The notes under the pieces: generated by a model | What the model was told of the DNA's origin: nothing | The model's database searches: none | Seen by the model: only the letters and a program-made list of their open reading frames with translations | Made by a program: the position numbers and the translations under genes | Part shown: piece by piece, positions 41,145 through 49,858 of the stretch | Numbering within the stretch: position 1 is the stretch's first letter | Layout of the letters: each line of letters begins with the position of its first letter | DNA from: JAABUE01 sp037440925 | GTDB lineage: Bacteria > Chloroflexota > Anaerolineae > Anaerolineales > Villigracilaceae | Length of the DNA stretch: 64,000 nucleotides | Assembly (NCBI GenBank): GCA_037440925.1 | Contig: JBBITF010000015.1 | Span: 1-64,000 of the forward strand | Direction of reading: 5' to 3'

Positions 41145-41429
41145 ATGCCAAGCCTGAGAAATATCGTAAAGAATGCTACCGGGCAGGATGTCCGACTGTG
41201 CCAGGCATGCCTGGATTGTGAGACCTCCTGCCCTGAGGGTTTGGATATTCCCCTGGGCAGTTTGGTACAAATGGTCATCTTCAACGACGAGGAGGTGTTG
41301 ACTTCTCGTACCTTATGGTCTGACTGCGTGCTGGAAAATGCACGTTTTGCCTGTAAACGGGGGCTGAATATTCAAGTTTTGATGTTGGCCTTGCGCGAAG
41401 AGGCCCGCCGCAGAGGCATGACTCCATAA
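41145..41429 (+). CDS. Small HdrC-like Fe-S protein coupled to MetV-MetF
   Basis: The 94-residue protein has one complete [4Fe-4S] motif, C19-x2-C22-x2-C25-x3-C29-P. A second, reduced motif follows (C61 and C70 in DCVLENARFACKRGLNI), where two of four cysteines are missing. The layout matches half of a heterodisulfide reductase subunit C. With only 4 bp to the MetV-MetF gene it is very likely its electron carrier. No HdrA, HdrB or MvhD gene is in the window. Confidence 0.85.
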   Translation: MPSLRNIVKNATGQDVRLCQACLDCETSCPEGLDIPLGSLVQMVIFNDEEVLTSRTLWSDCVLENARFACKRGLNIQVLMLALREEARRRGMTP

Positions 41430-41500
41430 CCATTGCAAAACGTATCATTTCGGGTAAAATCGCTGCATATTGCAACTGACTACCTGCCTTCGGAAATCAT

Positions 41501-41573
41501 CCGCAGATGTCGCAGATAACGCAGATTGAAGAAAAAAAACCGGCGAAATCTGTGTCATCTGTGAATAAATTCA
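41501..41573. repeat. Short repeat of GCAGAT words with inverted arm
   Basis: CGCAGATGTCGCAGATAACG is followed after a poly-A stretch by AATCTGTGTCATCTGTGA, its loose complement. It fills the gap before the diguanylate cyclase gene. Confidence 0.5.
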
Positions 41574-41654
41574 GTGTCTGGTAAAGCAAAGTACCAACCC
41601 TTCAGCCACAAGCAGGTGTCAATATGTGTCTACCAGTGTCGAGGAGTAGAGCGT

Positions 41655-42827
41655 ATGACCACTAACAGGATTTCAGAGGTTAAGGTCATCCGCAGCCTTT
41701 TCAAACACCTTCCTTTTGGAATCGGGGGGGCTGTTGTAGCAAGCGCTTTCCTGTATGGTGAGCGCCTGGTGGTTTGCGCAGCCGCTCCTCTGCAACTGCC
41801 AGCCATTCTGCTTGCTATTCTGATTGGAGGGGTGGGGGGGATTCTCATCAGTTTGACACTTGCAAAAAGAACTCCTCAAGCAACCCTTGAGGTCGAGGCA
41901 AATTGGCAGCGCATAACCGCCAGTTTGCAAATGGAGGAAGCCTTGCGCCTGGCCCTCAATGTATTCGAGCGCGCCAATCAGGGAATTATCATTGTCAATG
42001 CCGAGCAAAAAATCGTCGCTGTAAATGGGACCTTCACCAGCATTACTGGATTTACCAAGAATGAAGTTTGGAACAAGAAATTTCCTGTTTTGTTGGATCA
42101 GAAACAGACTCCCAGGAGCATTCTGAACAATCTCAACTCTGCCGTTGGAAGCGGTCAGGATTGGCAAGGAGAAGTCCATGCACGCAAAAAGAATGGCAAT
42201 ACCTTTCCGGCCATCTTACAAATCATTGCTGTCAAAAACTCACAAAGTGAGATAGAGAACTATATTGGCTTTCTGAGTGACATTACGATACGAAAACAAA
42301 CTGATGAGCGTTTGCAACACCTGGTTTTGCACGATATTCTGACCGGCTTGCCAAATCGCATTATGTTCATAGATCAGTTGCAAAACGCCATCTGGCGCGC
42401 CGAGCAAACTGGCCACAAGGTAGCCGTGCTTTTCCTGGATCTGGACGGCTTCAAGGCAATCAACGACACAATGGGGCATCATGTAGGGGACGAATTTTTG
42501 CGCGTGATTGCCAAACGGCTGCAAGCGACCATCAAGAGCACCGACTCAGCAGCGCGGATGGGGGGAGATGAGTTCGCCGTCTTATTACAAAATATCCAAT
42601 CACAAGAAGATGTAGTGCGCGCTACCCAACGATTGCTGATGAGCATCTCTAAACCCATTTCAATCAAAGAGCGCACACTACAGACCACCGCCAGCATTGG
42701 TATCAGCATCTACCCCGAACACAGCACAGAAGAAAGCCTGCTTTCTACAGCAGACCAGGCGATGTACCTGGCAAAAAATCAAGGCAAGAATAGTTACTTT
42801 GTTTTCCCCGCTAACGGGAAAAAATGA
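41655..42827 (+). CDS. Membrane-bound PAS-GGDEF diguanylate cyclase
   Basis: Two membrane helices (about 18-40 and 44-66) precede a PAS domain (about 95-215; NGTFTSITGFTKNEVW) and a GGDEF domain (about 225-390). The active-site motif is RMGGDEFAVLL and is intact; the upstream inhibitory RxxD is not evident. It should make cyclic di-GMP in response to a signal bound by PAS. GAGGAG before the ATG at 41655 sets the start. The gene is monocistronic with repeats on both sides. Confidence 0.92.
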   Translation: MTTNRISEVKVIRSLFKHLPFGIGGAVVASAFLYGERLVVCAAAPLQLPAILLAILIGGVGGILISLTLAKRTPQATLEVEANWQRITASLQMEEALRLALNVFERANQGIIIVNAEQKIVAVNGTFTSITGFTKNEVWNKKFPVLLDQKQTPRSILNNLNSAVGSGQDWQGEVHARKKNGNTFPAILQIIAVKNSQSEIENYIGFLSDITIRKQTDERLQHLVLHDILTGLPNRIMFIDQLQNAIWRAEQTGHKVAVLFLDLDGFKAINDTMGHHVGDEFLRVIAKRLQATIKSTDSAARMGGDEFAVLLQNIQSQEDVVRATQRLLMSISKPISIKERTLQTTASIGISIYPEHSTEESLLSTADQAMYLAKNQGKNSYFVFPANGKK

Positions 42828-42888
42828 CTCTACTGCAAAAAGGATGTTTCTACGCAAAGGCGCAAAGGCGCCAAGAATTTTTTAAGGT
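42827..42888. repeat. Family B end, decayed (B3)
   Basis: It begins GACTCTACTGCAAAAAGG, matching the left end of the elements at 4410 and 22827, then diverges. Its first base overlaps the stop codon of the preceding gene. Confidence 0.55.
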
Positions 42889-42901
42889 CTATTTGTAAAT
42901 A

Positions 42902-43020
42902 TTCAGGCATCGCTGGCCTGGAAAGTACCCAGAATGGGTATTGCCAAATCCAGGCCGAACTAAGCAAGATTACGTTGTAAACCGTTGGGTTTGGCAATCC
43001 AACGGAGCAATAGGGCAATT
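42902..43020. repeat. Family A repeat, right-truncated copy (A3)
   Basis: It matches the element at 218-389 from ATTCAGGCATCGCTGG to GGAGCAATAGGGCAATT. The left end is degenerate (TGTAAATATTCAG) and the right inverted repeat is missing. Confidence 0.8.
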
Positions 43021-43118
43021 CCACAGTCCACGAATGCCCCACGAATTCACCAATAGCGCTCCATTCGAGCATTCGTAGCCCTGTTCGTGGATGGTTACTC
43101 TACTTCAAACAATTGGCG

Positions 43119-43169
43119 GTCAAGCTTGTCGAGACCTGGGAGAGGGTTAGGGTGAGGGTAGGCAGTTAC
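43119..43169. repeat. Family D repeat (D1)
   Basis: About 50 bp match, in inverted orientation, the 3' end of the pyruvate kinase gene (50778-50825). It ends in GGGTAGGCAGTTAC, which is also the right end of the element at 54805-54959. Confidence 0.75.
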
Positions 43170-43197
43170 GAAAAATCGGCAAAATCTAGGTCATCTT

Positions 43198-43758
43198 TCA
43201 ACGCAGAAGGGCCTTGATTTTCTGCGCCGACAATTCTCGATAACAGCCCGGTGGCAGGTCTTCTAAACGCAGACGGCCAATGGCTACGCGCACTACACGA
43301 AGAGCAAACAGCCCCACCGCTGCCGTCATGTGCCGCACTTGACGTTTCTTTCCCTCCCGAATCTTAATTTCGAGCCAACAGGTCGGCCCGTGTGGGGTCA
43401 CCGGCTTGGAACGCGGAGGCAGGTCTGGCTCAGGAATGAGACGAGCGCGCGCGGGAAGGGTCACATAGTCCTTGAATTGTAGACCGCGCTCCAGTTGCGC
43501 TAATGCCGTTTCGGTTGGAGCCCCTTCCACTTGCACCCAATAGGTTTTTTCTACATGATAGCGTGGATGGGTCAAGCGGCGAATGAGGCTGCCATCGTTG
43601 GTCAACAGCAACAGACCCTCTGAGTCAAAGTCAAGGCGCCCGGCAGCGTACACCCCCGGCACAGGGATATACTCCTTGAGGGTAGGGCGACCGCCTTGCC
43701 GATCGGTAAATTGGCTAAGAACGCCATAAGGCTTATGGAAGAGGATATAACGAAACAT
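43198..43758 (-). CDS. Pseudouridine synthase, RsuA/RluE type
   Basis: The 186-residue protein is a 23S or 16S rRNA pseudouridine synthase. It has the RsuA-family motif I/II start KPYGVLSQF and the catalytic-Asp motif GRLDFDSEGLLLLTNDG, then KKRQVRHMTAAVGLFALRLVR-like sequence. It lacks an S4 domain and is short, which is typical of RluE. The ATG at 43758 matches the family N-terminus (MFRYILFHKPYG); no strong ribosome binding site is seen. Confidence 0.9.
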   Translation of the reverse strand: MFRYILFHKPYGVLSQFTDRQGGRPTLKEYIPVPGVYAAGRLDFDSEGLLLLTNDGSLIRRLTHPRYHVEKTYWVQVEGAPTETALAQLERGLQFKDYVTLPARARLIPEPDLPPRSKPVTPHGPTCWLEIKIREGKKRQVRHMTAAVGLFALRVVRVAIGRLRLEDLPPGCYRELSAQKIKALLR

Positions 43759-43866
43759 AAAAGGATTACTGTGGTTTATAATGGAGGCCAGGGTTTGTTT
43801 TTCTACAATAAAATTTTGAAAAGACACAAAATTTCTTCACTCAATGCATGGTAACAGGAGAGCAAA

Positions 43867-44271
43867 ATGGCAGAAAAAATCATCAACGCCCAAAATGGTA
43901 AATACATCATTTCGGGACGCGGCAAACATATTGCAAGAAAGGTAGAAGTTGACCTGGGCAGCCAGGATGCGAGCAAATTCATTGTGGTAGAGAAAGATTT
44001 TCCTGCCAATCTTCCAACGCACAAAGCCGGCGATCCAAATTTCAAATACGAATGGTTTGCCTGTTTCGGCATTCGCCATGCAAAAGCCGGGGGCGCGCCT
44101 GGCGATTTTGCCAATATTCAATACACGATCACCTTGGATCCGTTGCCGGCTGGCAAACGCTTGTTTGCATTCTACGGAGGGCAGGTACATGAAGTATCCA
44201 CCCAAAATGTTGGCAACAAAATCAGGGCAACGCTGAACGTAGGCGATCCACCTCTAGGCTGGGGACCGTAA
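43867..44271 (+). CDS. Small protein of unknown function
   Basis: The 134-residue product has no signal peptide and no membrane segment, and seems rich in beta strands. I do not recognise it. It starts MAEKIINAQNGKYIISGRGK and ends in a Gly/Pro-rich segment (NVGDPPLGWGP). AGGAG eight bases upstream of the ATG makes it a credible gene. It converges with the large cyclase gene, leaving a single base between the two stops. Confidence 0.7.
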   Translation: MAEKIINAQNGKYIISGRGKHIARKVEVDLGSQDASKFIVVEKDFPANLPTHKAGDPNFKYEWFACFGIRHAKAGGAPGDFANIQYTITLDPLPAGKRLFAFYGGQVHEVSTQNVGNKIRATLNVGDPPLGWGP

Positions 44272-44272
44272 T

Positions 44273-47200
44273 TCAAGCATCTCGGGCCTGCCAAAGCGCG
44301 CGCCGCCAGGGGAAATTGTCTATATACATACGACGCGCCGTTTCATCCGACAATTTGGCAATCTGCACCTCGAGTAGCCGTATGGCAACTTGCAAAATTT
44401 CAGCGGCGCGAGAGTCGTTGTCTCGAGCCAATACCTGGTAGATTGTCCAATAAACACGCAACGGCTCTTCCATGCCTTCTGGTTTTCCATCACCCAAGTG
44501 GGACAGAATGGTTTCAATATGCGTTTTTGCTGAAAGCAAATCATCTTTGGCAAGGGCCGCCTGGGCCAACCCGGCCAGGGATTCGATCCACATTCCAGGC
44601 TGGTCGAGCGTCTTACGAATGGCTACGGAATGCTGAAACATGTCCATTGCACTAGAGACATTCCCCTCCAGCAAAACAGCATGACCCAGGTAAAAATAGG
44701 CCCAGGCTTGCGCCGAGTTCTCGCCGGTTTCGACAGCCAACGCAAAGGCCCGGCGGGCGTAGCGGGTGGCTTCGCGCACATCTCCCTCGGCAATCATTAC
44801 GGCGCTCAAATTCAGGAGAGCATAAGTCTGCATATAACGATTATCCATCTCACGCGCCAGGGATAATGCCTGCTGCTGATAAAACCGCGCCGCCTCGAAA
44901 TCACCCAACATACCCGATACCCAACCCAAATTGCCCATTAAAAGACCTTGCGACAAGCGGTCGCCTCGTTCACGCATCAGCGCATGTACCTGCCAATAAT
45001 AATCACGAGCAGACAGGTAATCGCCCAGCACAAAGCCAGCCGCATAGGCCAGGTTGTTGATGGCTCTGGCTTGCAAATCAACATCGCCTGTTTCTCTAGC
45101 AATGGCCTGCGCTTCTTCAAAGAACCGGAAAGCGGCGGTAGGATTTTTTTGTTCGAGCGCAATGAGGCCGGCTGAATTGGACAGGTAGCCCTGCTGCTTG
45201 CGGCATCCAAAACGGCGCGCCAGGTCTAATCCCTGCTCCATCGTTTGCATAGCTTCTTGTAAGTGACCCAAACGCAGCCAGGCCAGCGGCCAGACTGTAT
45301 AGGCTTCGAGCAACACTTCGACATGCGGTGCGCCTACGTTCAGGTCTACAACTCGGCTGGCATCCTGAGCGGCGCGCGCGAATTCGCCTTTGCTGTAATG
45401 ATAGCGCGCATATCGCGTCCAAAAGTAGGCCAAAAGAGCATTTTCGCCCAAGCGCACGGCCAAGTTTTTCAAGCGCAGCAGATCGCGGCGCTGCAAGGCG
45501 CGCTCTCCCATAAGGTCGTATAATTTTTCTCGTTTAACAAGCAAATCGAAACGCGCCCGATCATCTTGAGCAGGGATCAGGCGCAGCGCACGGCTGAAAT
45601 AATCCACTGCCAGGGCATTCTGATACATCCCCTCGGCAGTCTCGCCTGCCCAAACCAGGTACTTACGCGCTTGTTCCCTGAGGCCCGCCTGTTCTGCGTG
45701 ATATGCCAGTTCTCCGGCGCGCGAGGCTAACTGTCCGGCAAATACCGTTTCAATGGCCGCAACAGCCAGCGCATGAAGTTTACGCCGCCGCGCCCGCAAT
45801 TGCATGGCATACGCAGCCTCTCTCAACAAGGCATGGCGGAAAAGATAGCGGTCCGCATCCAGTGAAAACCAGATGTCGGCGCGTTCAGCGCAGACTACCT
45901 TCTCTGCCAACTCGGGCTTGTTGCCCAACATGTGGGACAGTACGGCGAACTCGAATTCTCGCCCCAACACAGCCGCGGTTTGAACGATTATGCGCACGTC
46001 GCTCGGCAGGCAATCGAAACGCGACACCAGCAAAGCGCCAACATCCAAAGGCAACGCCTGTAAAGCATCTTTTCGAACCTCCAGGCGCCCATCTCGACGG
46101 CTATAAAGCAGCCTGTTTTCGATCAAATATTGCAAGATTTGTTCGGCAAAAAAGGGATTGCCCTCGGCGCGTGCTTCCAGGAGACGTAGCAGTCCAGAAC
46201 CAAGCGGGGCTACCAATAGGCTTTGAGCCAATTCTTCAAGTTGTTTGGTCGTGAGCGGTTCCAGTTTAAGTTTCTGATAAGGAACGCTTGCCCCAAACTC
46301 AATCTCTAAGCCGTCGGAGCGGCTGGTTGCCAGGATAGCAAGCGGGTACTTCTTGCCCTCTTCCAGAGAAAATGCACGCGTCAGATAGGGCAAAAAGGCG
46401 CGCGTATCTTCATCCAACCATTGCAGGTCCTCAATAAAAAGAACCAGCGGAGATTGCAAACTCTCGGCCTGCAACAAGGCTGTCAAAGCCAAAAACGTGT
46501 TTTCATAGCGACTTTTTGCATCCAAACGCTCATACAAAGAGTCAGGAGAGGACAAATTCAGCAAAGCGGCCAACAGCGACGCTGTGCGTTCCAACTCCGC
46601 CGCCAGAGATGCATCGGGCGTTTTTTCAATCAAGCCCTTCAAAGCCTGCTCAAAGCGTTCCAGGTTGGCTGCATTCGTATCTCCTGAACGGTAGCCAAAA
46701 CGTTCCCGCAGCCAGGCGCGGAAAGGACCAAAGGGAAGACGCAAAATTTCATCGGTCTGGCATAGCAACCAACGCGCAGGCAAATCCGCAAAAAACGCTG
46801 AGGTCTGGAAAGTATGCGCCAGCCGGCTTTTACCAATTCCAGCCTGACCAGTAATCAGCATCACGCCGCAAAACTTGCCTTGCCGCAAAGGTGCAAAAAA
46901 GTGCGCCAGGCGCTGCAATTCGGTCTCTCGACCCACCAATGCGCCTCGATAGACAAAATCGGCGTTTTCCTTACGGCCCAACAGCAAGAAAGCCTTCTTC
47001 TTCTCGACAAACCCCCTCACCTCCACCTCGCCCAAAGGACGCACCAAAAAACGCCGTTGAGCACGGCGAGCGGTTTCCTCATCCAGCCATACCTGACCTG
47101 GCAAAGCCATCCCCATGAAACGCGCCGCCAGGTTCACGCCCCAACCATAGGCAGTATAATCCTCGCGCAGCGAGGCGCCGATGAAACCGGCGTACGCTGA

Positions 47201-48178
47201 CAGCCGCGTCACGCCGGCGCGGAACGGCAAGCCGGTGCGCTCGAACAACTCGAGTATAAACCCCAAGGCGCGCTCCACGTCGTTTTCATGTACCACCGGC
47301 GCGCCCCAAAAAATGAGCAAGTTGAAACCTTTATCGCCAATATCTGGTCGCAAGAAGACGCCGCCGTAACGTTCCTGCAAATCGAACACACTCTCCATAA
47401 ACGGCTTGACAAACGCCTCGTTGGACGGGTCAATGGGAATATCAATGAACAAATTGACCACCTGCCGAAACTCTCCGACATCCGGCAAATGGCTCAACTC
47501 TTGAGGGTAGAAAACGCCCGCTAAATCGGCAGCCGGCAAAGGGTCGAAAGGAAGCGCAGGCGGCAGGTCGGTCTGAACTGAGAGCAAGCGATACCCATTG
47601 TCTAAAGGTTCAATCTGTACATACTTCTGCAAAGCCCGGTAAGCATCCGCAGAAAGCACCACCTGGCCTGCAGCGGCTTGCTCCTCTGCGTCCACAGCCC
47701 CATCCACGCACGCGCCACGCACACAACAGGTAGCGCGCCGGCCGTCAGAAGAACGCAAAATCAACCAATCTACTTGCCCGGCGCCAAGACCCACTTTAAT
47801 CGAAATGGGAAATCGTCCAAATGCAGTAGAGACGTAAGGATGCTCGGCGGTATGACGCTGAATAGTCTGCGCCGCCGCCAGGCAACGAAAAACCTCTGTC
47901 ACGCCTTCATTCTGCTTAGGGAAAACTGCCGTAAAGGCGTCGCCGGCATACCCCACCACAAAACCGCCCTGCGCATAAACAGCCGTCACCAGCGGCTCGA
48001 AAATCGTGCGCATCACCTCGGCCAGCGCTTCGGCGCCAGCCTGTCCATACCGTGAAAACGTATCGGCCATAACGGAAAACCCAGAAAGGTCCGCAAACAA
48101 CGCCGCCGCCTGCAATTGACCACGAAACTGGCCGGCACGGAATTTTTGGGCAATGCAATGAGGAACGAGTTGACGCAT
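44273..48178 (-). CDS. Soluble-adenylate-cyclase-like protein: two cyclase domains, ATPase, TPR
   Basis: The 1301-residue protein has two class III cyclase homology domains (about 20-195 and 235-400), a STAND/AAA-type ATPase (about 425-720; Walker A GQAGIGKS near 445, Walker B LFIEDLQWLDED near 585) and a long TPR tail (about 830-1280). The first domain has both metal aspartates (D30 in FADLSGFS, D80 in GYAGDAF). The second has the transition-state pair N349 and R353 (GWGVNLAARF) but weak metal positions. One composite active site at the domain interface is therefore predicted, as in mammalian soluble adenylate cyclase. The product is cAMP by analogy; a CRP-type site exists in front of focA in this window. 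Confidence 0.9.
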   Translation of the reverse strand: MRQLVPHCIAQKFRAGQFRGQLQAAALFADLSGFSVMADTFSRYGQAGAEALAEVMRTIFEPLVTAVYAQGGFVVGYAGDAFTAVFPKQNEGVTEVFRCLAAAQTIQRHTAEHPYVSTAFGRFPISIKVGLGAGQVDWLILRSSDGRRATCCVRGACVDGAVDAEEQAAAGQVVLSADAYRALQKYVQIEPLDNGYRLLSVQTDLPPALPFDPLPAADLAGVFYPQELSHLPDVGEFRQVVNLFIDIPIDPSNEAFVKPFMESVFDLQERYGGVFLRPDIGDKGFNLLIFWGAPVVHENDVERALGFILELFERTGLPFRAGVTRLSAYAGFIGASLREDYTAYGWGVNLAARFMGMALPGQVWLDEETARRAQRRFLVRPLGEVEVRGFVEKKKAFLLLGRKENADFVYRGALVGRETELQRLAHFFAPLRQGKFCGVMLITGQAGIGKSRLAHTFQTSAFFADLPARWLLCQTDEILRLPFGPFRAWLRERFGYRSGDTNAANLERFEQALKGLIEKTPDASLAAELERTASLLAALLNLSSPDSLYERLDAKSRYENTFLALTALLQAESLQSPLVLFIEDLQWLDEDTRAFLPYLTRAFSLEEGKKYPLAILATSRSDGLEIEFGASVPYQKLKLEPLTTKQLEELAQSLLVAPLGSGLLRLLEARAEGNPFFAEQILQYLIENRLLYSRRDGRLEVRKDALQALPLDVGALLVSRFDCLPSDVRIIVQTAAVLGREFEFAVLSHMLGNKPELAEKVVCAERADIWFSLDADRYLFRHALLREAAYAMQLRARRRKLHALAVAAIETVFAGQLASRAGELAYHAEQAGLREQARKYLVWAGETAEGMYQNALAVDYFSRALRLIPAQDDRARFDLLVKREKLYDLMGERALQRRDLLRLKNLAVRLGENALLAYFWTRYARYHYSKGEFARAAQDASRVVDLNVGAPHVEVLLEAYTVWPLAWLRLGHLQEAMQTMEQGLDLARRFGCRKQQGYLSNSAGLIALEQKNPTAAFRFFEEAQAIARETGDVDLQARAINNLAYAAGFVLGDYLSARDYYWQVHALMRERGDRLSQGLLMGNLGWVSGMLGDFEAARFYQQQALSLAREMDNRYMQTYALLNLSAVMIAEGDVREATRYARRAFALAVETGENSAQAWAYFYLGHAVLLEGNVSSAMDMFQHSVAIRKTLDQPGMWIESLAGLAQAALAKDDLLSAKTHIETILSHLGDGKPEGMEEPLRVYWTIYQVLARDNDSRAAEILQVAIRLLEVQIAKLSDETARRMYIDNFPWRRALWQARDA

Positions 48179-48260
48179 AAGAAAATCAACCTGATTTTAA
48201 CAGATATACGACGGCCGGCAAAAACATACACAAAAACAACCGTCTGACTATAATAACCGT

Positions 48261-48920
48261 ATGAGGCGCCCCACACACTTAGAAATCTGGCTTTGTGAAA
48301 CCTGCGGATTGCGCTATCCTATGACCGATGTCCAGCCGACGGGGAAACGCTGCCCCCGCTGCCTGGGACGCACCCGCCTCATTCTGACCCGCCGCCTGCC
48401 TCCGTCAAATGAACCGCTTCCTGCCGCCTCGGCCGCCTCCGCTCCCTGCCTGGCGGCCCTGCTCGACAACCTGCGTTCGGCCTGGAACGTAGGCGCCATC
48501 TTCCGTAGCGCCGACGGTTTGGGAGTGGACAAATTATTTTTGTGCGGCATCACCCCCACCCCCCAAAACCGGGCTGTGACAAAAACTGCCTTGGGCGCAG
48601 AAAAGAACGTTGCCTGGGAATACGCCCCCAACGCGCTGATCATGGCCGCAAAACTCAAAGCAGAAGGCTACAAGTTGATTGCGCTCGAACAAGATGAGCG
48701 CGCCATCCCCTTGCAACGCTACTCCCCTGACCCGCCTGCCAACACCCTGCTCATCGTCGGCAACGAAGTGACCGGCGTAGACCCCGACCTGCTCGACTTA
48801 TGCGACTACATTCTGCATATCCCCATGCAAGGGGGAAAACGCTCGCTCAACGTAGAAGTAGCCTTTGGAATTGCCGCATACGCCCTGGCGCCACAAACAA
48901 CGCAGCAAAATAACAAATAA
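48261..48920 (+). CDS. TrmH/SpoU-family RNA methyltransferase with N-terminal zinc ribbon
   Basis: The 219-residue protein has a short Cys4 element at the N-terminus (C12-x2-C15 and C32-x2-C35), then the SPOUT methyltransferase domain. Its three motifs are NLRSAWNVGAIFRSADGLG, LLIVGNEVTGVDPDLLD and IPMQGGKRSLNVEVAFG. It should 2'-O-methylate a tRNA or rRNA ribose. The zinc ribbon in front of a SpoU domain is unusual. No strong ribosome binding site precedes the ATG. It is followed by a GGDEF gene after 16 bp. Confidence 0.88.
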   Translation: MRRPTHLEIWLCETCGLRYPMTDVQPTGKRCPRCLGRTRLILTRRLPPSNEPLPAASAASAPCLAALLDNLRSAWNVGAIFRSADGLGVDKLFLCGITPTPQNRAVTKTALGAEKNVAWEYAPNALIMAAKLKAEGYKLIALEQDERAIPLQRYSPDPPANTLLIVGNEVTGVDPDLLDLCDYILHIPMQGGKRSLNVEVAFGIAAYALAPQTTQQNNK

Positions 48921-48936
48921 TGGTATCATTGGCGGA

Positions 48937-49851
48937 ATGAATTCCCATCCTCCCTTCAGCGAACTCCTCCACCGCCGGATGCTGGAAAACCTGTATGACG
49001 GCGTCTGCTTCATTGACTTGCAAGGCCGAGTCACGTACTGGAACCGCGGCGCCGAACGCATTACCGGGCGGCTGGCGCGCCAATTGTACGGCCTGGAGGT
49101 GGGCAGCGACCTGCTGCGACAATACGACGAAGAGGGCCTCCCATTGACAAATGAAACCTGCCCCCTGCTGGCGACATTGGCAGACAGCCAAGCGCGCGAA
49201 GCCGCAGTCTACCTGCGACACGCCGAAGGCTACTTGCTTCCAGTGCTGGTCAAGACTTTCCCTATCCACAACCCAGAACGCCAAATCGTTGGCGCAGCCG
49301 AAATTTTCAGCGATAACCCCAATCTACTACGCATCCGACGACGAGAACAAAGCCTGGAACAAACCACCGCCTACGATGCACTGACCCTCATCGGCAATCG
49401 AAAACATCTCGAGCGCAAATTGCAATCGGCGCTCTTGGAATTCCAAAGCAACCAGACCAGCATGGGCGTCCTGTTTGCAGATATTGACCACTTCAAAGCC
49501 TTCAATGACACCTACGGTCACAATGCCGGCGACAAAGTGCTGCGAGCGGTGGCTAACACCCTGCGCCACAACTTGAGGGATACCGATACCTGTGGGCGCT
49601 GGGGCGGCGAAGAGTTCCTCATCATTGTCAACAACGTCGAATTACCCATGCTCGAAACCATTGCGGAAAAATTGCGCCTGCTGGTCAGCCAGGCCATCGT
49701 GGAAATTGATCATCAACCTCACATCGTGACCATCTCGATTGGCGGCACCCTGGCGCGGCCTGGCGATACGCTCGAAAGCCTGGTGCATCGAGCCGACAAG
49801 TTGATGTATCGCAGCAAACGAGCGGGGCGCAATCGCGTTTCGATTGGATAA
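48937..49851 (+). CDS. PAS-GGDEF diguanylate cyclase
   Basis: The 304-residue soluble protein has a PAS domain (about 15-135; ENLYDGVCFIDLQGRVTYWN) and a GGDEF domain (about 145-304) with the active-site form GRWGGEEFLIIV. It should produce cyclic di-GMP. The N-terminal Met at 48937 fits the PAS start; the ribosome binding site is weak (GGCGG). It overlaps nothing but is only 7 bp from the transporter gene downstream. Confidence 0.9.
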   Translation: MNSHPPFSELLHRRMLENLYDGVCFIDLQGRVTYWNRGAERITGRLARQLYGLEVGSDLLRQYDEEGLPLTNETCPLLATLADSQAREAAVYLRHAEGYLLPVLVKTFPIHNPERQIVGAAEIFSDNPNLLRIRRREQSLEQTTAYDALTLIGNRKHLERKLQSALLEFQSNQTSMGVLFADIDHFKAFNDTYGHNAGDKVLRAVANTLRHNLRDTDTCGRWGGEEFLIIVNNVELPMLETIAEKLRLLVSQAIVEIDHQPHIVTISIGGTLARPGDTLESLVHRADKLMYRSKRAGRNRVSIG

Positions 49852-49858
49852 ACCAGAC

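Larger units (their letters stand above)
42828..43197. other. Repeat cluster between the diguanylate cyclase and the pseudouridine synthase
   Basis: This 370-bp non-coding stretch holds a decayed family B end (42827-42888), a family A copy (42902-43020) and a family D end (43119-43169). Between them lies unassigned sequence with CACGAAT words. I see no gene. Confidence 0.7.
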
